Assembly: GCF_916858675.1 (NCBI RefSeq)
Contig: NZ_CAKASM010000025.1
Span: 1 to 52,360 of the forward strand
Length of the DNA: 52,360 nucleotides
Direction: 5' to 3'
From: Sphingomonas sp. Leaf21
GTDB taxonomy: Bacteria; Pseudomonadota; Alphaproteobacteria; Sphingomonadales; Sphingomonadaceae
The position numbers and the translations under genes are program-made. This document shows, in pieces, positions 43,313 to 51,476 of the stretch. The notes under the pieces are model-generated. The model saw nothing but the letters and a program-made list of their open reading frames with translations, ran no database searches and had not been told where the DNA came from. Each line of letters opens with the position of its first letter. Position 1 is the first letter of the stretch.

Positions 43313-44500
43313 ATGTCCCAATCCCCGCCCCCCGAGCAGCCGGTCTTCCGCGTCGGCGACGATGCGCTTACCCTGCTCGACACCGGGCCCCGGCGGCTGG
43401 AGGCGGTGCTCGACCTGATCGAGGGGGCGCGGCAGAGCCTTCGCATCCTCTATTACATCTATGCCGATGACGAGACCGGACGGCGGGTGCGCGACGCGAT
43501 GATCGCCGCCGCGCGGCGCGGGGTCAGGGTATCGGTCGTCGTCGACGGATTCGGCGCGGGCGCGGACGAGGCCTTTTTCCGTCCGCTGGTCGAAACCGGC
43601 GCGCGGCTGTCGCGATTCGAGCCGCGCTTCGGGCGCCGCTATCTGCTGCGCAATCACCAGAAGCTGGCGCTCGCCGATGCGGAGGGGCCGGGTCCACGCA
43701 TCATCATCGGCGGCTTCAATATCGAGGACGATTATTTCGGCACGCCCGCCGAGCAGAGCTGGCGCGACCTGGGGCTGCTGGTCGAGGGACCGGCGGCGGC
43801 GCGGATGGCGGGCTATTTCGACGCGCTCCACGCCTGGACCGAGGATCCCAAGGGCCGGTTGCGCGACCTCAACAAGGCGCTGGCGCATTGGAGCGAGGCG
43901 AAGGGGCGGTTGCGCTGGCTGATCGGCGGGCCGACGCGGCGGCTGTCCCCCTGGGCGAGGACGGTGCGCGAGGATATGCGGCGGGGCAGGCGGATCGACG
44001 TGATCGCCGCCTATTTCACCCCCAGCCCGACCATGCTCCGCCGCCTCGACCGCGCGGGGCGGCGCGATGCCGAGGTGCGGATCGTGACTGCGGGCAAATC
44101 GGACAATCAGGCGACGATCGCCGCCGCGCGCTTCACCTATGCGGGCCTGTTGCGAAAGGGCGTGCAGATCTTCGAATATCAGCCGACCAAGCTGCACACC
44201 AAATTATACGTCATCGACGATGCGGTGCATGTCGGCTCGGCCAATTTCGACATGCGCAGCCTCTTCGTGAACCTGGAGCTGATGCTGCGGGTGGACGATG
44301 CGGCCTTTGCCGCGCATGTCCGGACCTATGTCGACGGAGAGGTCGCGCGGTCGGAGACGATCACACCCGACTGGTACAAGCGGCATACCGGCTGGTTCCA
44401 GCGTCTCCGCCAGTTCGCCGCCTATATCCTGATCGCCGTGATCGACCCGTCGGTGTCGCGCGGCCTGAATTTCGGGATCGCGGCACCCGACGGGGAATGA
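43313..44500 (+). CDS. PLD-family phosphatidyltransferase, cardiolipin synthase-like
   Basis: A 395-residue phospholipase D superfamily protein with two catalytic motifs: NHQKLALADAEG (His-x-Lys, Asp) about residues 114-125, and LHTKLYVIDDAVHVGSANFD (His-x-Lys with Asp, and Gly-Ser-x-Asn) about residues 300-319. This spacing and the absence of a signal peptide fit membrane-associated cardiolipin synthases such as ClsA/ClsC-like forms; there is a short hydrophobic segment near the C-terminus (FAAYILIAVID). The reaction would be transfer between phosphatidylglycerol molecules. The ATG at 43313 gives the normal N-terminus; 155 bases separate it from divergent rpoZ. Confidence 0.85.
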   Translation: MSQSPPPEQPVFRVGDDALTLLDTGPRRLEAVLDLIEGARQSLRILYYIYADDETGRRVRDAMIAAARRGVRVSVVVDGFGAGADEAFFRPLVETGARLSRFEPRFGRRYLLRNHQKLALADAEGPGPRIIIGGFNIEDDYFGTPAEQSWRDLGLLVEGPAAARMAGYFDALHAWTEDPKGRLRDLNKALAHWSEAKGRLRWLIGGPTRRLSPWARTVREDMRRGRRIDVIAAYFTPSPTMLRRLDRAGRRDAEVRIVTAGKSDNQATIAAARFTYAGLLRKGVQIFEYQPTKLHTKLYVIDDAVHVGSANFDMRSLFVNLELMLRVDDAAFAAHVRTYVDGEVARSETITPDWYKRHTGWFQRLRQFAAYILIAVIDPSVSRGLNFGIAAPDGE

Positions 44501-44524
44501 TCCTCCCCCATGGGGAGGAGGCGC

Positions 44525-45139
44525 TCAGTCCTTCCAGGCCCAGTAGAGCTGCGCCGGGGGGACATTCCACCATTCCATGTCGTGGTCGATATTCGACCAG
44601 TGCGGAACCAGAAAGTCCTTCACCTTGGGGCTGAACTGATAGACCAGGAACGCGCCGCCGGGACGCAGCACGTCATGCGTCCCCTTGGCGATCGCCGGGC
44701 CGACGCCGGGCGGCAGGGTCGAGAAGGGCAGGCCCGACAGGACATAGTCGGCATGGTCGAAGCCGTGATCGCGAACGATCTTCTGCACGTCCGCCGCCGA
44801 TCCGTTGACCGCGGCGAAACGGGAATCGACGATGGTGTGGCTCAGATAGTCGCAGAAATCGGCGTTGGTATCGATCGCGATCAGCTTCGCGTCGGGTGCC
44901 ATACGCTCCAGGATCGGGCGACAGAAGGTGCCCACGCCCGGCCCATATTCGACGAACAGCTTGGTATTGGCCCAGTCCACCGGCTGCAGCATCTTGCGGA
45001 TCAGCTTGCCCGAAGACGGGATGATCGACCCGACCATCACCGGATGCTTCAGAAATTGCTGAAAAAACATCTGGCCGGGCGACGGATAACCCGTGGCATC
45101 GGTGCGGGACTTGCGCGCGGCGGTGGTCGAGCTGGGCAT
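44525..45139 (-). CDS. Phospholipid N-methyltransferase-like protein (PmtA-like)
   Basis: A 204-residue SAM methyltransferase. Before the fold come FLKHPVMVGSIIPSSGKLIRKM, a stretch typical of Sinorhizobium-type PmtA and COG3963 proteins. SAM motif I is VEYGPGVGTFCRPIL, the acidic second strand LIAIDTNADF, and motif IV LSGLPFSTLP. PmtA makes phosphatidylcholine from phosphatidylethanolamine in three steps; some members instead methylate other amines or RNA adenine. It converges on the PLD-family gene, so membrane lipid metabolism is shared. It is divergent from the ABM gene. Confidence 0.78.
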   Translation of the reverse strand: MPSSTTAARKSRTDATGYPSPGQMFFQQFLKHPVMVGSIIPSSGKLIRKMLQPVDWANTKLFVEYGPGVGTFCRPILERMAPDAKLIAIDTNADFCDYLSHTIVDSRFAAVNGSAADVQKIVRDHGFDHADYVLSGLPFSTLPPGVGPAIAKGTHDVLRPGGAFLVYQFSPKVKDFLVPHWSNIDHDMEWWNVPPAQLYWAWKD

Positions 45140-45283
45140 CGAGTTCCTGTCGTTCGTGATCCCCGCGTAAGGGACGCGCGAGGGAAACCCCCTCGTCGCA
45201 CAGGTGCCGAACGACTTTCAAGCTTTTGGGTTGCGGCCGGTGGGTGCATTCCGTCGCAAAGCGGGCGCGATGGATGGAGGGTT

Positions 45284-45604
45284 ATGACCGACAGAACGGG
45301 GCAAATCGCGGTGATCTTCCTGTCGCAACGCCGCACCGACGACGCGGAGGGCTATGCCCACGCGGCCGATGCGATGGACCGACTCGCGGCGCAGCAGCCG
45401 GGCTATCGCGGGGTGGACAGCGCGCGCGGGCCGGACGGGTTCGGGATTACCGTGAGCTGGTGGGCCGACGAAGCCAGCGCGCTGGCGTGGCGAGCGAATG
45501 CCGCACATGCGGCGATCCGCGAGCGTGGGCGGGCGGAATGGTATGCTCGCTATGAGGTCGCGGTCGCTGAGGTCGGGCGGAGTTATGCGTGGGGCCGCGA
45601 ATAG
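45284..45604 (+). CDS. ABM-domain (antibiotic biosynthesis monooxygenase) family protein
   Basis: A 106-residue ferredoxin-like-fold dimeric protein. It has AVIFLSQRRTD at the N-terminus, a helix EGYAHAADAMDRLAAQQPGY, then GFGITVSWWADEASALAW and HAAIRERGRAEWYARYEVAVAEV. This is the ABM family layout, which includes heme-degrading IsdG-like enzymes and many unassigned proteins. GGAGG lies 4-8 bases before the ATG at 45284. It stands between the methyltransferase and a family A repeat. Role unknown. Confidence 0.75.
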   Translation: MTDRTGQIAVIFLSQRRTDDAEGYAHAADAMDRLAAQQPGYRGVDSARGPDGFGITVSWWADEASALAWRANAAHAAIRERGRAEWYARYEVAVAEVGRSYAWGRE

Positions 45605-45628
45605 GTCCCGCCCCTCGATCTTGCCGCT

Positions 45629-45733
45629 CCCCTCCCGCCTGCGGGAGGGGATGGGGAGGGCTTGGCGTCTCACCGAGCCCGTCGCCCGTGGCAGGCCCCT
45701 CCCCAAACCCCTCCCCCCTCCCGGGAGGAGGGG
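45629..45733 (+). repeat. REPIN-like repeat, family A copy 4 (inward tails)
   Basis: CCCCTCCCGCCTGCGGGAGG-GG with tail ATGGGGAGGG, core GGCGTCTCACCGAGCCCGTC and GTGGC, then CCCCTCCCCAAACCCCTCCC and a right hairpin CCCTCCCGGGAGGAGGGG. The core TCTCACCGAG matches copy 2. It fills the gap between the convergent ABM gene and the CDC48-type gene. Confidence 0.75.
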
Positions 45734-45757
45734 CTTCAGAAGGAAGGAGGGGCCCTC

Positions 45758-48049
45758 TTATGGTTGCTTGTCCCCTCTCGGCGTCAGCATACCTGGCGCG
45801 ATGAAGCCGATCGACTGGATCGCCGCCGCGTCCTGCTTCAGCTTCGCCGCGATCTGCTCATAGTCGCGTTCCATCTCGGGCGTGACGCTGGCGCGTGCCT
45901 CGGTCAGCGCTTCGTCGAACGCCGCCATGTCGACCTGATTCGCGCTCAGCGACTTGCGGAGCGCGATCAGGCCAGCGCGGCGTACCACATCGCCCAGATC
46001 GGCACCGGTGAAGCGCTCGGTCCGCGCCGCGACGTCGTCCAGATCGACGTCCGATGCCAGCGGCATCTTCGCGGTCTGGATACCCAGGATTCGCCGTCGC
46101 CCCGCCTTGTCGGGAACGCCGACATAGATGAGTTCGTCGAACCGACCGGGTCGGAGCAGCGCCGGGTCGACCAGGTTGGGCCGGTTGGTCGCGCCGATAA
46201 CGACGACCGACTGCAATTCCTCCAGCCCGTCCATCTCGGCTAGGATCGTGTTGACCACACGCTCGGTCACCTGCGGCTCGCCCAGCCCGCCGCCGCGCGC
46301 GGGGACGAGGCTGTCCAATTCGTCGATGAAGATGACCGTCGGCGCCACCTGCCTGGCGCGCGCGAACAGCTTGGTGATCTGCTGCTCGCTCTCGCCATAC
46401 CATTTGGACAGCAGGTCGCTCGACTTGGTGGCGATGAAATTCGCCTCCGCCTCGCGCGCGACCGCCTTGGCCAGCAGCGTCTTGCCGGTGCCGGGCGGGC
46501 CATAGAGCAGGAAGCCCTTGGCGGGCCGGATGCCGAGTCGCCGGAACGCATCCGGGTCCTTGAGCGGCAGCTCGACGCCCTCCTTCAACTTCATCTGCGC
46601 GGTGTCGAGCCCGCCGACATCCTCCCAGCGCACGGTCGGCGCCTGCACCATCACCTCGCGCATCGCCGAGGGCTGGACACGCTTCAGCGCCTCCAGGAAA
46701 TCCTCGCGCGTCACCGACAGCGTGTCGAGCACCTCGGCCGGGATCGTCCGCTCCTCGAGGTTGAGGCGCGGCATGATCCGCCGCACCGCCTCGATCGCCG
46801 CCTCGCGGGTCAGCGCGGCGAGGTCGGCACCGACGAAGCCGAAGGTCGTGCGCGCCAGTTCGGCCAGGTCGACCTTGTCGCCCAGCGGCATACCGCGCGT
46901 GTGGATGCCCAGTATCTCGCGCCGCCCGCGCTCGTCGGGCACGCCGACGACGATCTCGCGGTCGAAGCGACCCGGCCGCCGCAGCGCCTCGTCGATCGCC
47001 TCGGGCCGGTTGGTGGCGGCGATGATGACCAGATTGGCGCGCGATTCGAGCCCGTCCATCAGGGTCAGCAACTGCGCGACCAGCCGCTTCTCCGCCTCGC
47101 CCTGCACCCGGTCGCGCTTGGGGGCGATCGAGTCGATCTCGTCGATGAACACGATCGAGGGGGCAGACTTGGTCGCCTCCTCGAAGATGTCGCGCAGCCG
47201 CTGTTCGGACTCGCCATAGGCCGAGCCCATGATCTCCGGTCCGTTGATCAGGAAGAATTGCGCGTCGGACTCGTTGGCGACCGCGCGCGCCAGCCGGGTC
47301 TTGCCGGTGCCGGGCGGCCCGTGGAGCAGCACGCCCTTGGGCGGCTCCACCCCCAGTCGCTCGAACAATTCGGGATAGCGCAGCGGCAATTCCACCATCT
47401 CGCGCAACTGGTCGATCGTCGCGCCCATGCCGCCGATATCGTCATAGGTGACGTCGGCACGACGCGCCTCGCGCGGCTCCTCATATTCGGGGCGAAGCTC
47501 GACCTCGGTATTCTCGTCGATATGGACGACGCCCTTGGGGCTGGCCGCCACGACCGCGAGCCGGATTTCCTGAAGCGCGTAAGCCGGCGCGTTCATGAAC
47601 TGCGCGACGCCCGGCGGCATGTTGGTAACGCGCTGCTGCCCCGCGGTCGCCACCACGTCACCCTGGCAGAGCGGCCGGTTGAAGAAGGTGCGCTTGAGCG
47701 CCTGGGCCGAACCCTGGAGGCGCAGATTCTGCTGCGCGGGTGCGAAGACCACACGGGTCGCGGGCTTCGACTCGACGCGGCGCACCTCGACGAAATCGCC
47801 CGAGCCGACGCCCGCATTGGCGCGCTGCAACCCGTCGATGCGGACCAGATCGAGTCCCTCGTCCTCCGGATAGGGGCCGACCGCACGCGCGGGTGTCGCC
47901 TGCTTGCCGACGATCTCGACCACGTCGCCCTCGGTGATGCCGAGCGCCGCCATCAGGCTGCGCGGGACATGGGCCAGGCCGCGCCCGGAATCCTCCGGGC
48001 GGCTGTTGGCCACCTGTATCTTGCGGGTCGGCGCGTCGCTGTCGGCCAT
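45758..48049 (-). CDS. CDC48/VCP-like AAA+ ATPase
   Basis: A 763-residue double-ring AAA+ protein of the CDC48/VAT type. Residues about 1-185 are the double-psi-barrel N-domain (RGLAHVPRSLMAALGITEGDVVEIVG) and its second lobe. D1 has Walker A GPPGTGKTRLA at 244-254, Walker B FIDEIDSIAP and the arginine-finger region RRPGRFDREI. D2 has GPPGTGKTLLA, FIDELDSLVPARGG and LLRPGRFDEL. Such proteins pull proteins apart for repair or degradation; in bacteria they are patchy and of unknown substrate. The start at 48049 follows AAGGGA. It is divergent from the LysR gene, whose operators may also bear on it. Confidence 0.92.
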   Translation of the reverse strand: MADSDAPTRKIQVANSRPEDSGRGLAHVPRSLMAALGITEGDVVEIVGKQATPARAVGPYPEDEGLDLVRIDGLQRANAGVGSGDFVEVRRVESKPATRVVFAPAQQNLRLQGSAQALKRTFFNRPLCQGDVVATAGQQRVTNMPPGVAQFMNAPAYALQEIRLAVVAASPKGVVHIDENTEVELRPEYEEPREARRADVTYDDIGGMGATIDQLREMVELPLRYPELFERLGVEPPKGVLLHGPPGTGKTRLARAVANESDAQFFLINGPEIMGSAYGESEQRLRDIFEEATKSAPSIVFIDEIDSIAPKRDRVQGEAEKRLVAQLLTLMDGLESRANLVIIAATNRPEAIDEALRRPGRFDREIVVGVPDERGRREILGIHTRGMPLGDKVDLAELARTTFGFVGADLAALTREAAIEAVRRIMPRLNLEERTIPAEVLDTLSVTREDFLEALKRVQPSAMREVMVQAPTVRWEDVGGLDTAQMKLKEGVELPLKDPDAFRRLGIRPAKGFLLYGPPGTGKTLLAKAVAREAEANFIATKSSDLLSKWYGESEQQITKLFARARQVAPTVIFIDELDSLVPARGGGLGEPQVTERVVNTILAEMDGLEELQSVVVIGATNRPNLVDPALLRPGRFDELIYVGVPDKAGRRRILGIQTAKMPLASDVDLDDVAARTERFTGADLGDVVRRAGLIALRKSLSANQVDMAAFDEALTEARASVTPEMERDYEQIAAKLKQDAAAIQSIGFIAPGMLTPRGDKQP

Positions 48050-48258
48050 GATGGTCCCTTGGCAAAGTGTCTGAGACACGAAAGCGCGGGACGTGGGGGC
48101 GGGTTCCGGTGCGGAAAAGACCGGACGGCCGAACCGAGGCAAAAAAAAGGGCCGATCGAAACGACCAGCCCGTAAAAGTTTTTAGGAGAGGATGCCTGAA
48201 AGGCCCGTCCCTTTTGCGCTGCGACACATTATGTTGCAAGTGCGAAAAGCTTGGCTAT

Positions 48259-48277
48259 GATTGCAGTTCGTGCAATC
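48259..48277. promoter_or_regulatory. LysR-type operator candidate
   Basis: GATTGCAGTTCGTGCAATC has perfect 7-base inverted arms around 5 bases and contains the T-N11-A pattern of LysR boxes. It lies in the 262-base gap between the divergent CDC48-type and LysR genes, 35 bases before the LysR start. Confidence 0.55.
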
Positions 48278-48280
48278 TAA

Positions 48281-48294
48281 TGACCTATAGGTCA
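48281..48294. promoter_or_regulatory. Second palindrome before LysR gene
   Basis: TGACCTATAGGTCA is a perfect 14-base palindrome 18 bases before the LysR start, directly after the TTGCA-N5-TGCAA site. Perhaps the -10-region part of a LysR recognition region, or the operator of another regulator. Confidence 0.5.
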
Positions 48295-48311
48295 ACGACG
48301 ACGGATACGAC

Positions 48312-49202
48312 ATGCGCAGGCTCCCCCCGCTGGGTGCGATCGAGGCATTTGTCCAGGTGGTCCGCCTGGGCTCCATCAAGGCTGCGGCCGAGGAGCTGGC
48401 GCTGTCCGCCCCCGCGCTCAGCCGCCGGGTACAGACGCTCGAGCGCTTCGTCGGCAAGCCGCTCTTCGCGCGCCGCCACCAGGCGATGGTCCCCAATGAG
48501 GATGGCCAGAGCCTGATGGAGCAGATCGCGCCATTGCTCGACCAATTGTCCGATGCGGTGGAGGCGATGACCAGCGGGCAGGAGGTGCTTCGCCTGCGGC
48601 TGGGCGTGCTGCCGCTCTACGCGGCGCAGCGGCTGTTCCCGCATATGGGCCAGTTGCGCGCGGCGCATCCCGAACTCCATCTCGACATCGACACCGCCGG
48701 GCATGGCATCGCCCGGCTCGGCGAAGGGCTGGACGCCGTGATCGCGCTCGGGCGTGACATCGATCCGTCGCTCTATGCCAAGCGGCTGGACTTCAACAAG
48801 GTCTATGTCATCGGCGCCAGGCGGCTGATCGAAGGCGCGAATCCGTTGCTCCGTCCGGAGCAGATGAACGGGATGACCGCCTTGCTGCACCGCGAAATGC
48901 CCGATGCCTTCACGGCCTGGTGCCAGGCGGCGGGCCTGACCAACATCAAGCCCAAGGCGATCGACTATTTCGATTCGGGCGGCCTGATGCTCGAGGCGGT
49001 GGCGCAGGGGCTTGGCGTGGCCTTCATGCACGCCAGCCATTTCGAGCACGCGCACGATCCGCGCCTCGTCCGGTTGTTCGATATCGAGGTGGACAGCCCC
49101 TATAGCCACTGGTTCGTCTGCCGCCCCCGCGCGCTGCAGCAGAAGTCGGTGAGGTTGTTCCATGACTGGCTGATCCGGACGCTCTACCCGGCCGCGGCGT
49201 GA
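48312..49202 (+). CDS. LysR family transcriptional regulator
   Basis: A 296-residue LysR-type regulator of the GcvA-like branch. Residues 1-65 are the winged helix-turn-helix (LPPLGAIEAFVQVVRLGSIKAAAEELALSAPALSRRVQTLE). The effector domain spans about 90-290 and ends GLGVAFMHASHFEHA. LysR proteins usually control a divergent gene and bind T-N11-A boxes; the gap to the CDC48-type gene contains two strong palindromes. The direct target may therefore be that AAA+ ATPase, which would be an unusual pairing. No small-molecule effector can be inferred. Confidence 0.88.
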   Translation: MRRLPPLGAIEAFVQVVRLGSIKAAAEELALSAPALSRRVQTLERFVGKPLFARRHQAMVPNEDGQSLMEQIAPLLDQLSDAVEAMTSGQEVLRLRLGVLPLYAAQRLFPHMGQLRAAHPELHLDIDTAGHGIARLGEGLDAVIALGRDIDPSLYAKRLDFNKVYVIGARRLIEGANPLLRPEQMNGMTALLHREMPDAFTAWCQAAGLTNIKPKAIDYFDSGGLMLEAVAQGLGVAFMHASHFEHAHDPRLVRLFDIEVDSPYSHWFVCRPRALQQKSVRLFHDWLIRTLYPAAA

Positions 49203-49210
49203 CCTCCGCT

Positions 49211-49232
49211 CCCCTCCCGCCTGCGGGAGGGG
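49211..49232. repeat. Single family A REP hairpin
   Basis: CCCCTCCCGCCTGCGGGAGG-GG, eight bases after the LysR stop, without the tail and partner of the full element. It may double as a terminator. Confidence 0.7.
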
Positions 49233-49344
49233 GGTGCCCGTTGCGAACCGGGCATCACCCCCGCAAAGACGGGGCCTTGGCTTCATAGCGCCCATAACCA
49301 CATTCGAACCTTCGAGCCGCGCCGCAACACCCGCCCCGGGCACG

Positions 49345-49449
49345 CCCCTCCCGCAGGCGGGAGGGGATGGGGGAGGGCCTGGCCACAAGCGCCGGTCTCC
49401 ATGAGATACCCGGCCCTCCCCCCAGCCCCCTCCCGCCTGCGGGAGGGGG
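49345..49449 (-). repeat. REPIN-like repeat, family A copy 5 (inverted)
   Basis: CCCCTCCCGCAGGCGGGAGG-GG with tail ATGGGGGAGGG, core, and CCCTCCCCCCAGCCCCCTCC followed by hairpin CCCTCCCGCCTGCGGGAGGG. Read on the minus strand the core gives ATCTCATGGAGACCGGCGCT and TGTGGC, matching copy 2 core GTCTCACCGAGACCAGCGCT and TGCGGC. So this is the same element in reverse. Confidence 0.8.
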
Positions 49450-49473
49450 AGCGCGTGATCCAAGCCCAACGAC

Positions 49474-49505
49474 AAAAAGCCGCACACCCTTACGGGTGGC
49501 GGCTT
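49474..49505 (-). terminator. rpmG terminator
   Basis: AAGCCGC-A-CACCC and GGGTGGCGGCTT pair with one bulged base around TTAC; on the minus strand a run of T residues follows. It starts about 50 bases past the rpmG stop. Confidence 0.75.
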
Positions 49506-49556
49506 CACGTCCTCAAGCCGTTCGCGGGGCGCCGTGTTCCGGCGCCCGCCCGCGAA

Positions 49557-49724
49557 TTACTTGATCTTGGCTTCCTTGAACTCGACATGCTTGCGCACGA
49601 CCGGGTCGTACTTGTTGAAGCTCAGCTTCTCGGTCTTGGTGCGCGGGTTCTTCTTGGTGACGTAGAAGAATCCGGTATCAGCCGAGCTGACGAGCTTGAT
49701 CTTGACGGTGGTCGGCTTGGCCAT
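49557..49724 (-). CDS. rpmG: 50S ribosomal protein L33
   Basis: A 55-residue ribosomal protein, easily missed for its size. The sequence starts [20 protein letters not shown], continues [20 protein letters not shown] and ends VEFKEAKIK. It lacks the CxxC zinc pairs, so it is the zinc-independent form. It is small, basic and monocistronic, with a clear terminator. Confidence 0.97.
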   Translation of the reverse strand: MAKPTTVKIKLVSSADTGFFYVTKKNPRTKTEKLSFNKYDPVVRKHVEFKEAKIK

Positions 49725-49921
49725 GACCTGGTTCCTGTATGCGTGAAAAAGCGAAAGCGGCAGCCGGAGCCGCCGCTATATAAGGGCGGCGCATGGCCCA
49801 AAGCCGCCATTGAGTCAAGCTTTGCCGCCGATTTAAGGCCCCCTTTACGGATGGAATCCTATCTCTACACCGCGATCACGACCCGGATCGGGGGAAATCG
49901 CCTATGGGAGGGGGCGGAGCA

Positions 49922-50257
49922 ATGGATCGAGGCGAATCGCCCTGTGAGCCTGTGTCCGGGGACATTCGCGACCAGCTCCTGGCACGAATCGCGGCGCTCG
50001 ACGTGCGCGCGCCCTATGCGACCGCGATCGATCTGGCGGAGGGGATCGAGGCGATCCGACGCCTCGCCCATGCGCATGGCCTGACCTCCGCCGTGACCGT
50101 CACCCATTTCATCGACCGCGCGCTGATCGCCGGCGATGCACCGGTGGCGATCCATGGCTGGTTCGCGATCCTGACCGAGGCGGTCGACAGCGACCGCCAG
50201 GATCTCGACGCGGCCAGTCGCTTCGCCGAGGCCTGCTCGCTGCGGCTCACCGGTTGA
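49922..50257 (+). CDS. Hypothetical protein coupled to GDT1-like gene
   Basis: A 111-residue mostly helical protein; recognisable stretches are RDQLLARIAALDVRAPYATAIDLAEGIEAIRRLAHAHGL in pieces and VTHFIDRALIAGDAPVAIHGWFAILTEAV. No signal peptide and no known domain. The ATG at 49922 is preceded by GGGAGGGGGCGGAG. Its TGA overlaps the next gene start (TGATG at 50255-50259), so translation of the membrane protein depends on it. It may be a soluble partner of that protein. Family not recognised. Confidence 0.65.
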   Translation: MDRGESPCEPVSGDIRDQLLARIAALDVRAPYATAIDLAEGIEAIRRLAHAHGLTSAVTVTHFIDRALIAGDAPVAIHGWFAILTEAVDSDRQDLDAASRFAEACSLRLTG

Positions 50258-50826
50258 TGGATGCGCTGATGACCGTCCTGGTCGTCACGCTGTTCGCCCA
50301 GGCGGGCGGGCGGACGAGCCTGTTGGCGGCGCGACTGGCCGACCGGAGCGGTCGCGCTATCGCGGTGCTGGCCGGATCGGTCCTGGCGCAGGCGATCCTC
50401 GCGGCGGCGGCGATCCGGCTCGGTCAGTGGATGGCGACCGCCTTCACGCCCGAGGCACACGGACTGATCCTGGCGGTGGCGCTGGTGCTGACCGGGCTGG
50501 AGATGATCGCGCGGACGCCCGTCGCGGACGGGGTCGCCTCGCGCGTCCGGCTCGGTGCCTTCTGGGGCGCGGCGATCGGCGGCGGCGCCATCATGCTCGG
50601 CGAATCGGGGCTGCTGGTCGTCGCGGCGGCGGCGGCGCGGTCCCCCCTGCCCTGGGCCGCGCTGCCGGGTGCGGCGGTCGGGTTGGTCGGGGCGATCCTG
50701 CCCGCGATCCTGCTCGGCGAGCGCGAATGGCGCCGTGCGCCATGGCGGATGATCCGCCTCGGACTGGGCGCCGCGATGGTGCTGAGCGGCGTGGTCCTGG
50801 GACTGTCGATCCGCCATCTGATCTAG
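50257..50826 (+). CDS. GDT1/TMEM165-like (UPF0016) membrane protein, degenerate motifs
   Basis: A 189-residue protein with six hydrophobic segments in two repeats, like the UPF0016 (GDT1/TMEM165/MneA) cation transporters of Mn2+ and Ca2+. In the normal family each repeat has E-x-G-D-K/R-S/T. Here the first reads FAQAGGRTSLLAARLAD (residues 13-29) with Gln and Gly in place of Glu and Asp, and the second reads GESGLLVVAAAAA with the Asp-Lys-Thr lost. Without acidic ligands cation transport is doubtful, unless GES supplies the Glu. Overlaps the upstream gene by one base. Assignment is tentative. Confidence 0.55.
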   Translation: MDALMTVLVVTLFAQAGGRTSLLAARLADRSGRAIAVLAGSVLAQAILAAAAIRLGQWMATAFTPEAHGLILAVALVLTGLEMIARTPVADGVASRVRLGAFWGAAIGGGAIMLGESGLLVVAAAAARSPLPWAALPGAAVGLVGAILPAILLGEREWRRAPWRMIRLGLGAAMVLSGVVLGLSIRHLI

Positions 50827-50867
50827 CGCGTCGATCACTGAGTCCGGGCTTTGTCCATGGACGCAGG

Positions 50868-50892
50868 GGAGCGTTTCCGTCATCGGATCGTT
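50868..50892 (+). promoter_or_regulatory. Candidate EcfG-type promoter before dps
   Basis: GGAGC (50868-50872), 16 bases, then CGTT (50889-50892), one mismatch from the EcfG consensus GGAAC-N16/17-CGTT used in the general stress response of alphaproteobacteria. Transcription would start near 50900, 26 bases before the dps start. Dps is a known general-stress target. Confidence 0.45.
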
Positions 50893-50925
50893 TACGCAAC
50901 GAATCCAGACAGCGGGAGCATGTCC

Positions 50926-51423
50926 ATGTCCGATATCAATCCGGCGCTCGATACGCCGACCGATCTGAATCACAACGCGACCGCGAGCGTCGCCGATGCG
51001 CTGAACGGCGCGCTGGCCGATTGCTATGCGCTCTACCTCAAGACCAAGAATTTCCACTGGCACGTCTCGGGCCCGCATTTCCGCGACTATCACCTGATGC
51101 TCGACGACCAGGCGGCGCAGATCCTAGGCGTGACCGACGCCATCGCCGAGCGGGTGCGCAAGACCGGCAACGTCACGTTGCGCTCGATCGGCGACATCGC
51201 GCGCCGCCAGACGATCGTCGACAACGACCGCGAATTCGTCTCCGCCGCCGACATGCTGGTCGAACTGCGCGACGACAACCGCAAGCTGGTCGAGCGCTTC
51301 CGCGCGGTCAAGGACGCCGCCGAAGGCGCCAAGGACAACGCCACCAGCGGCATCGTCGACGAGTGGACCGATCAGGCCGAGGAACGCGCCTGGTTCCTGT
51401 TCGAGGCGGCCCGCAAGGGCTGA
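50926..51423 (+). CDS. dps: DNA starvation / stationary-phase protein Dps
   Basis: A 165-residue ferritin-like DNA-binding dodecamer that stores iron and uses hydrogen peroxide as oxidant. The ferroxidase residues are in LKTKNFHWHVSGPHFRDYHLML (first His and second His), DDQ, and TDAIAERV (Asp and Glu). The N-terminus (about 20 residues) is polar and may bind DNA. The ATG at 50926 is chosen because GGGAG lies 7 bases upstream; ATG 50920 is too close. A strong terminator follows and a possible EcfG promoter precedes. Confidence 0.94.
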   Translation: MSDINPALDTPTDLNHNATASVADALNGALADCYALYLKTKNFHWHVSGPHFRDYHLMLDDQAAQILGVTDAIAERVRKTGNVTLRSIGDIARRQTIVDNDREFVSAADMLVELRDDNRKLVERFRAVKDAAEGAKDNATSGIVDEWTDQAEERAWFLFEAARKG

Positions 51424-51450
51424 TCGGCCCCGCGCCGTTCGCTGACCGGA

Positions 51451-51476
51451 AGCCCTGGCGAGAGCCGGGGCTTTTT
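51451..51476 (+). terminator. dps terminator
   Basis: AGCCCTGGC (51451-51459) pairs with GCCGGGGCT (51464-51472, one G-U pair) across GAGA, followed by five T residues. It lies about 30 bases past the dps stop. Confidence 0.8.

Larger units (their letters stand above)
49203..49556. other. Gene-free stretch between lysR and rpmG
   Basis: No gene is supported. It holds a single family A hairpin (49211-49232), the full family A copy 5 (49345-49449) and the rpmG terminator (49474-49505). Confidence 0.6.
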
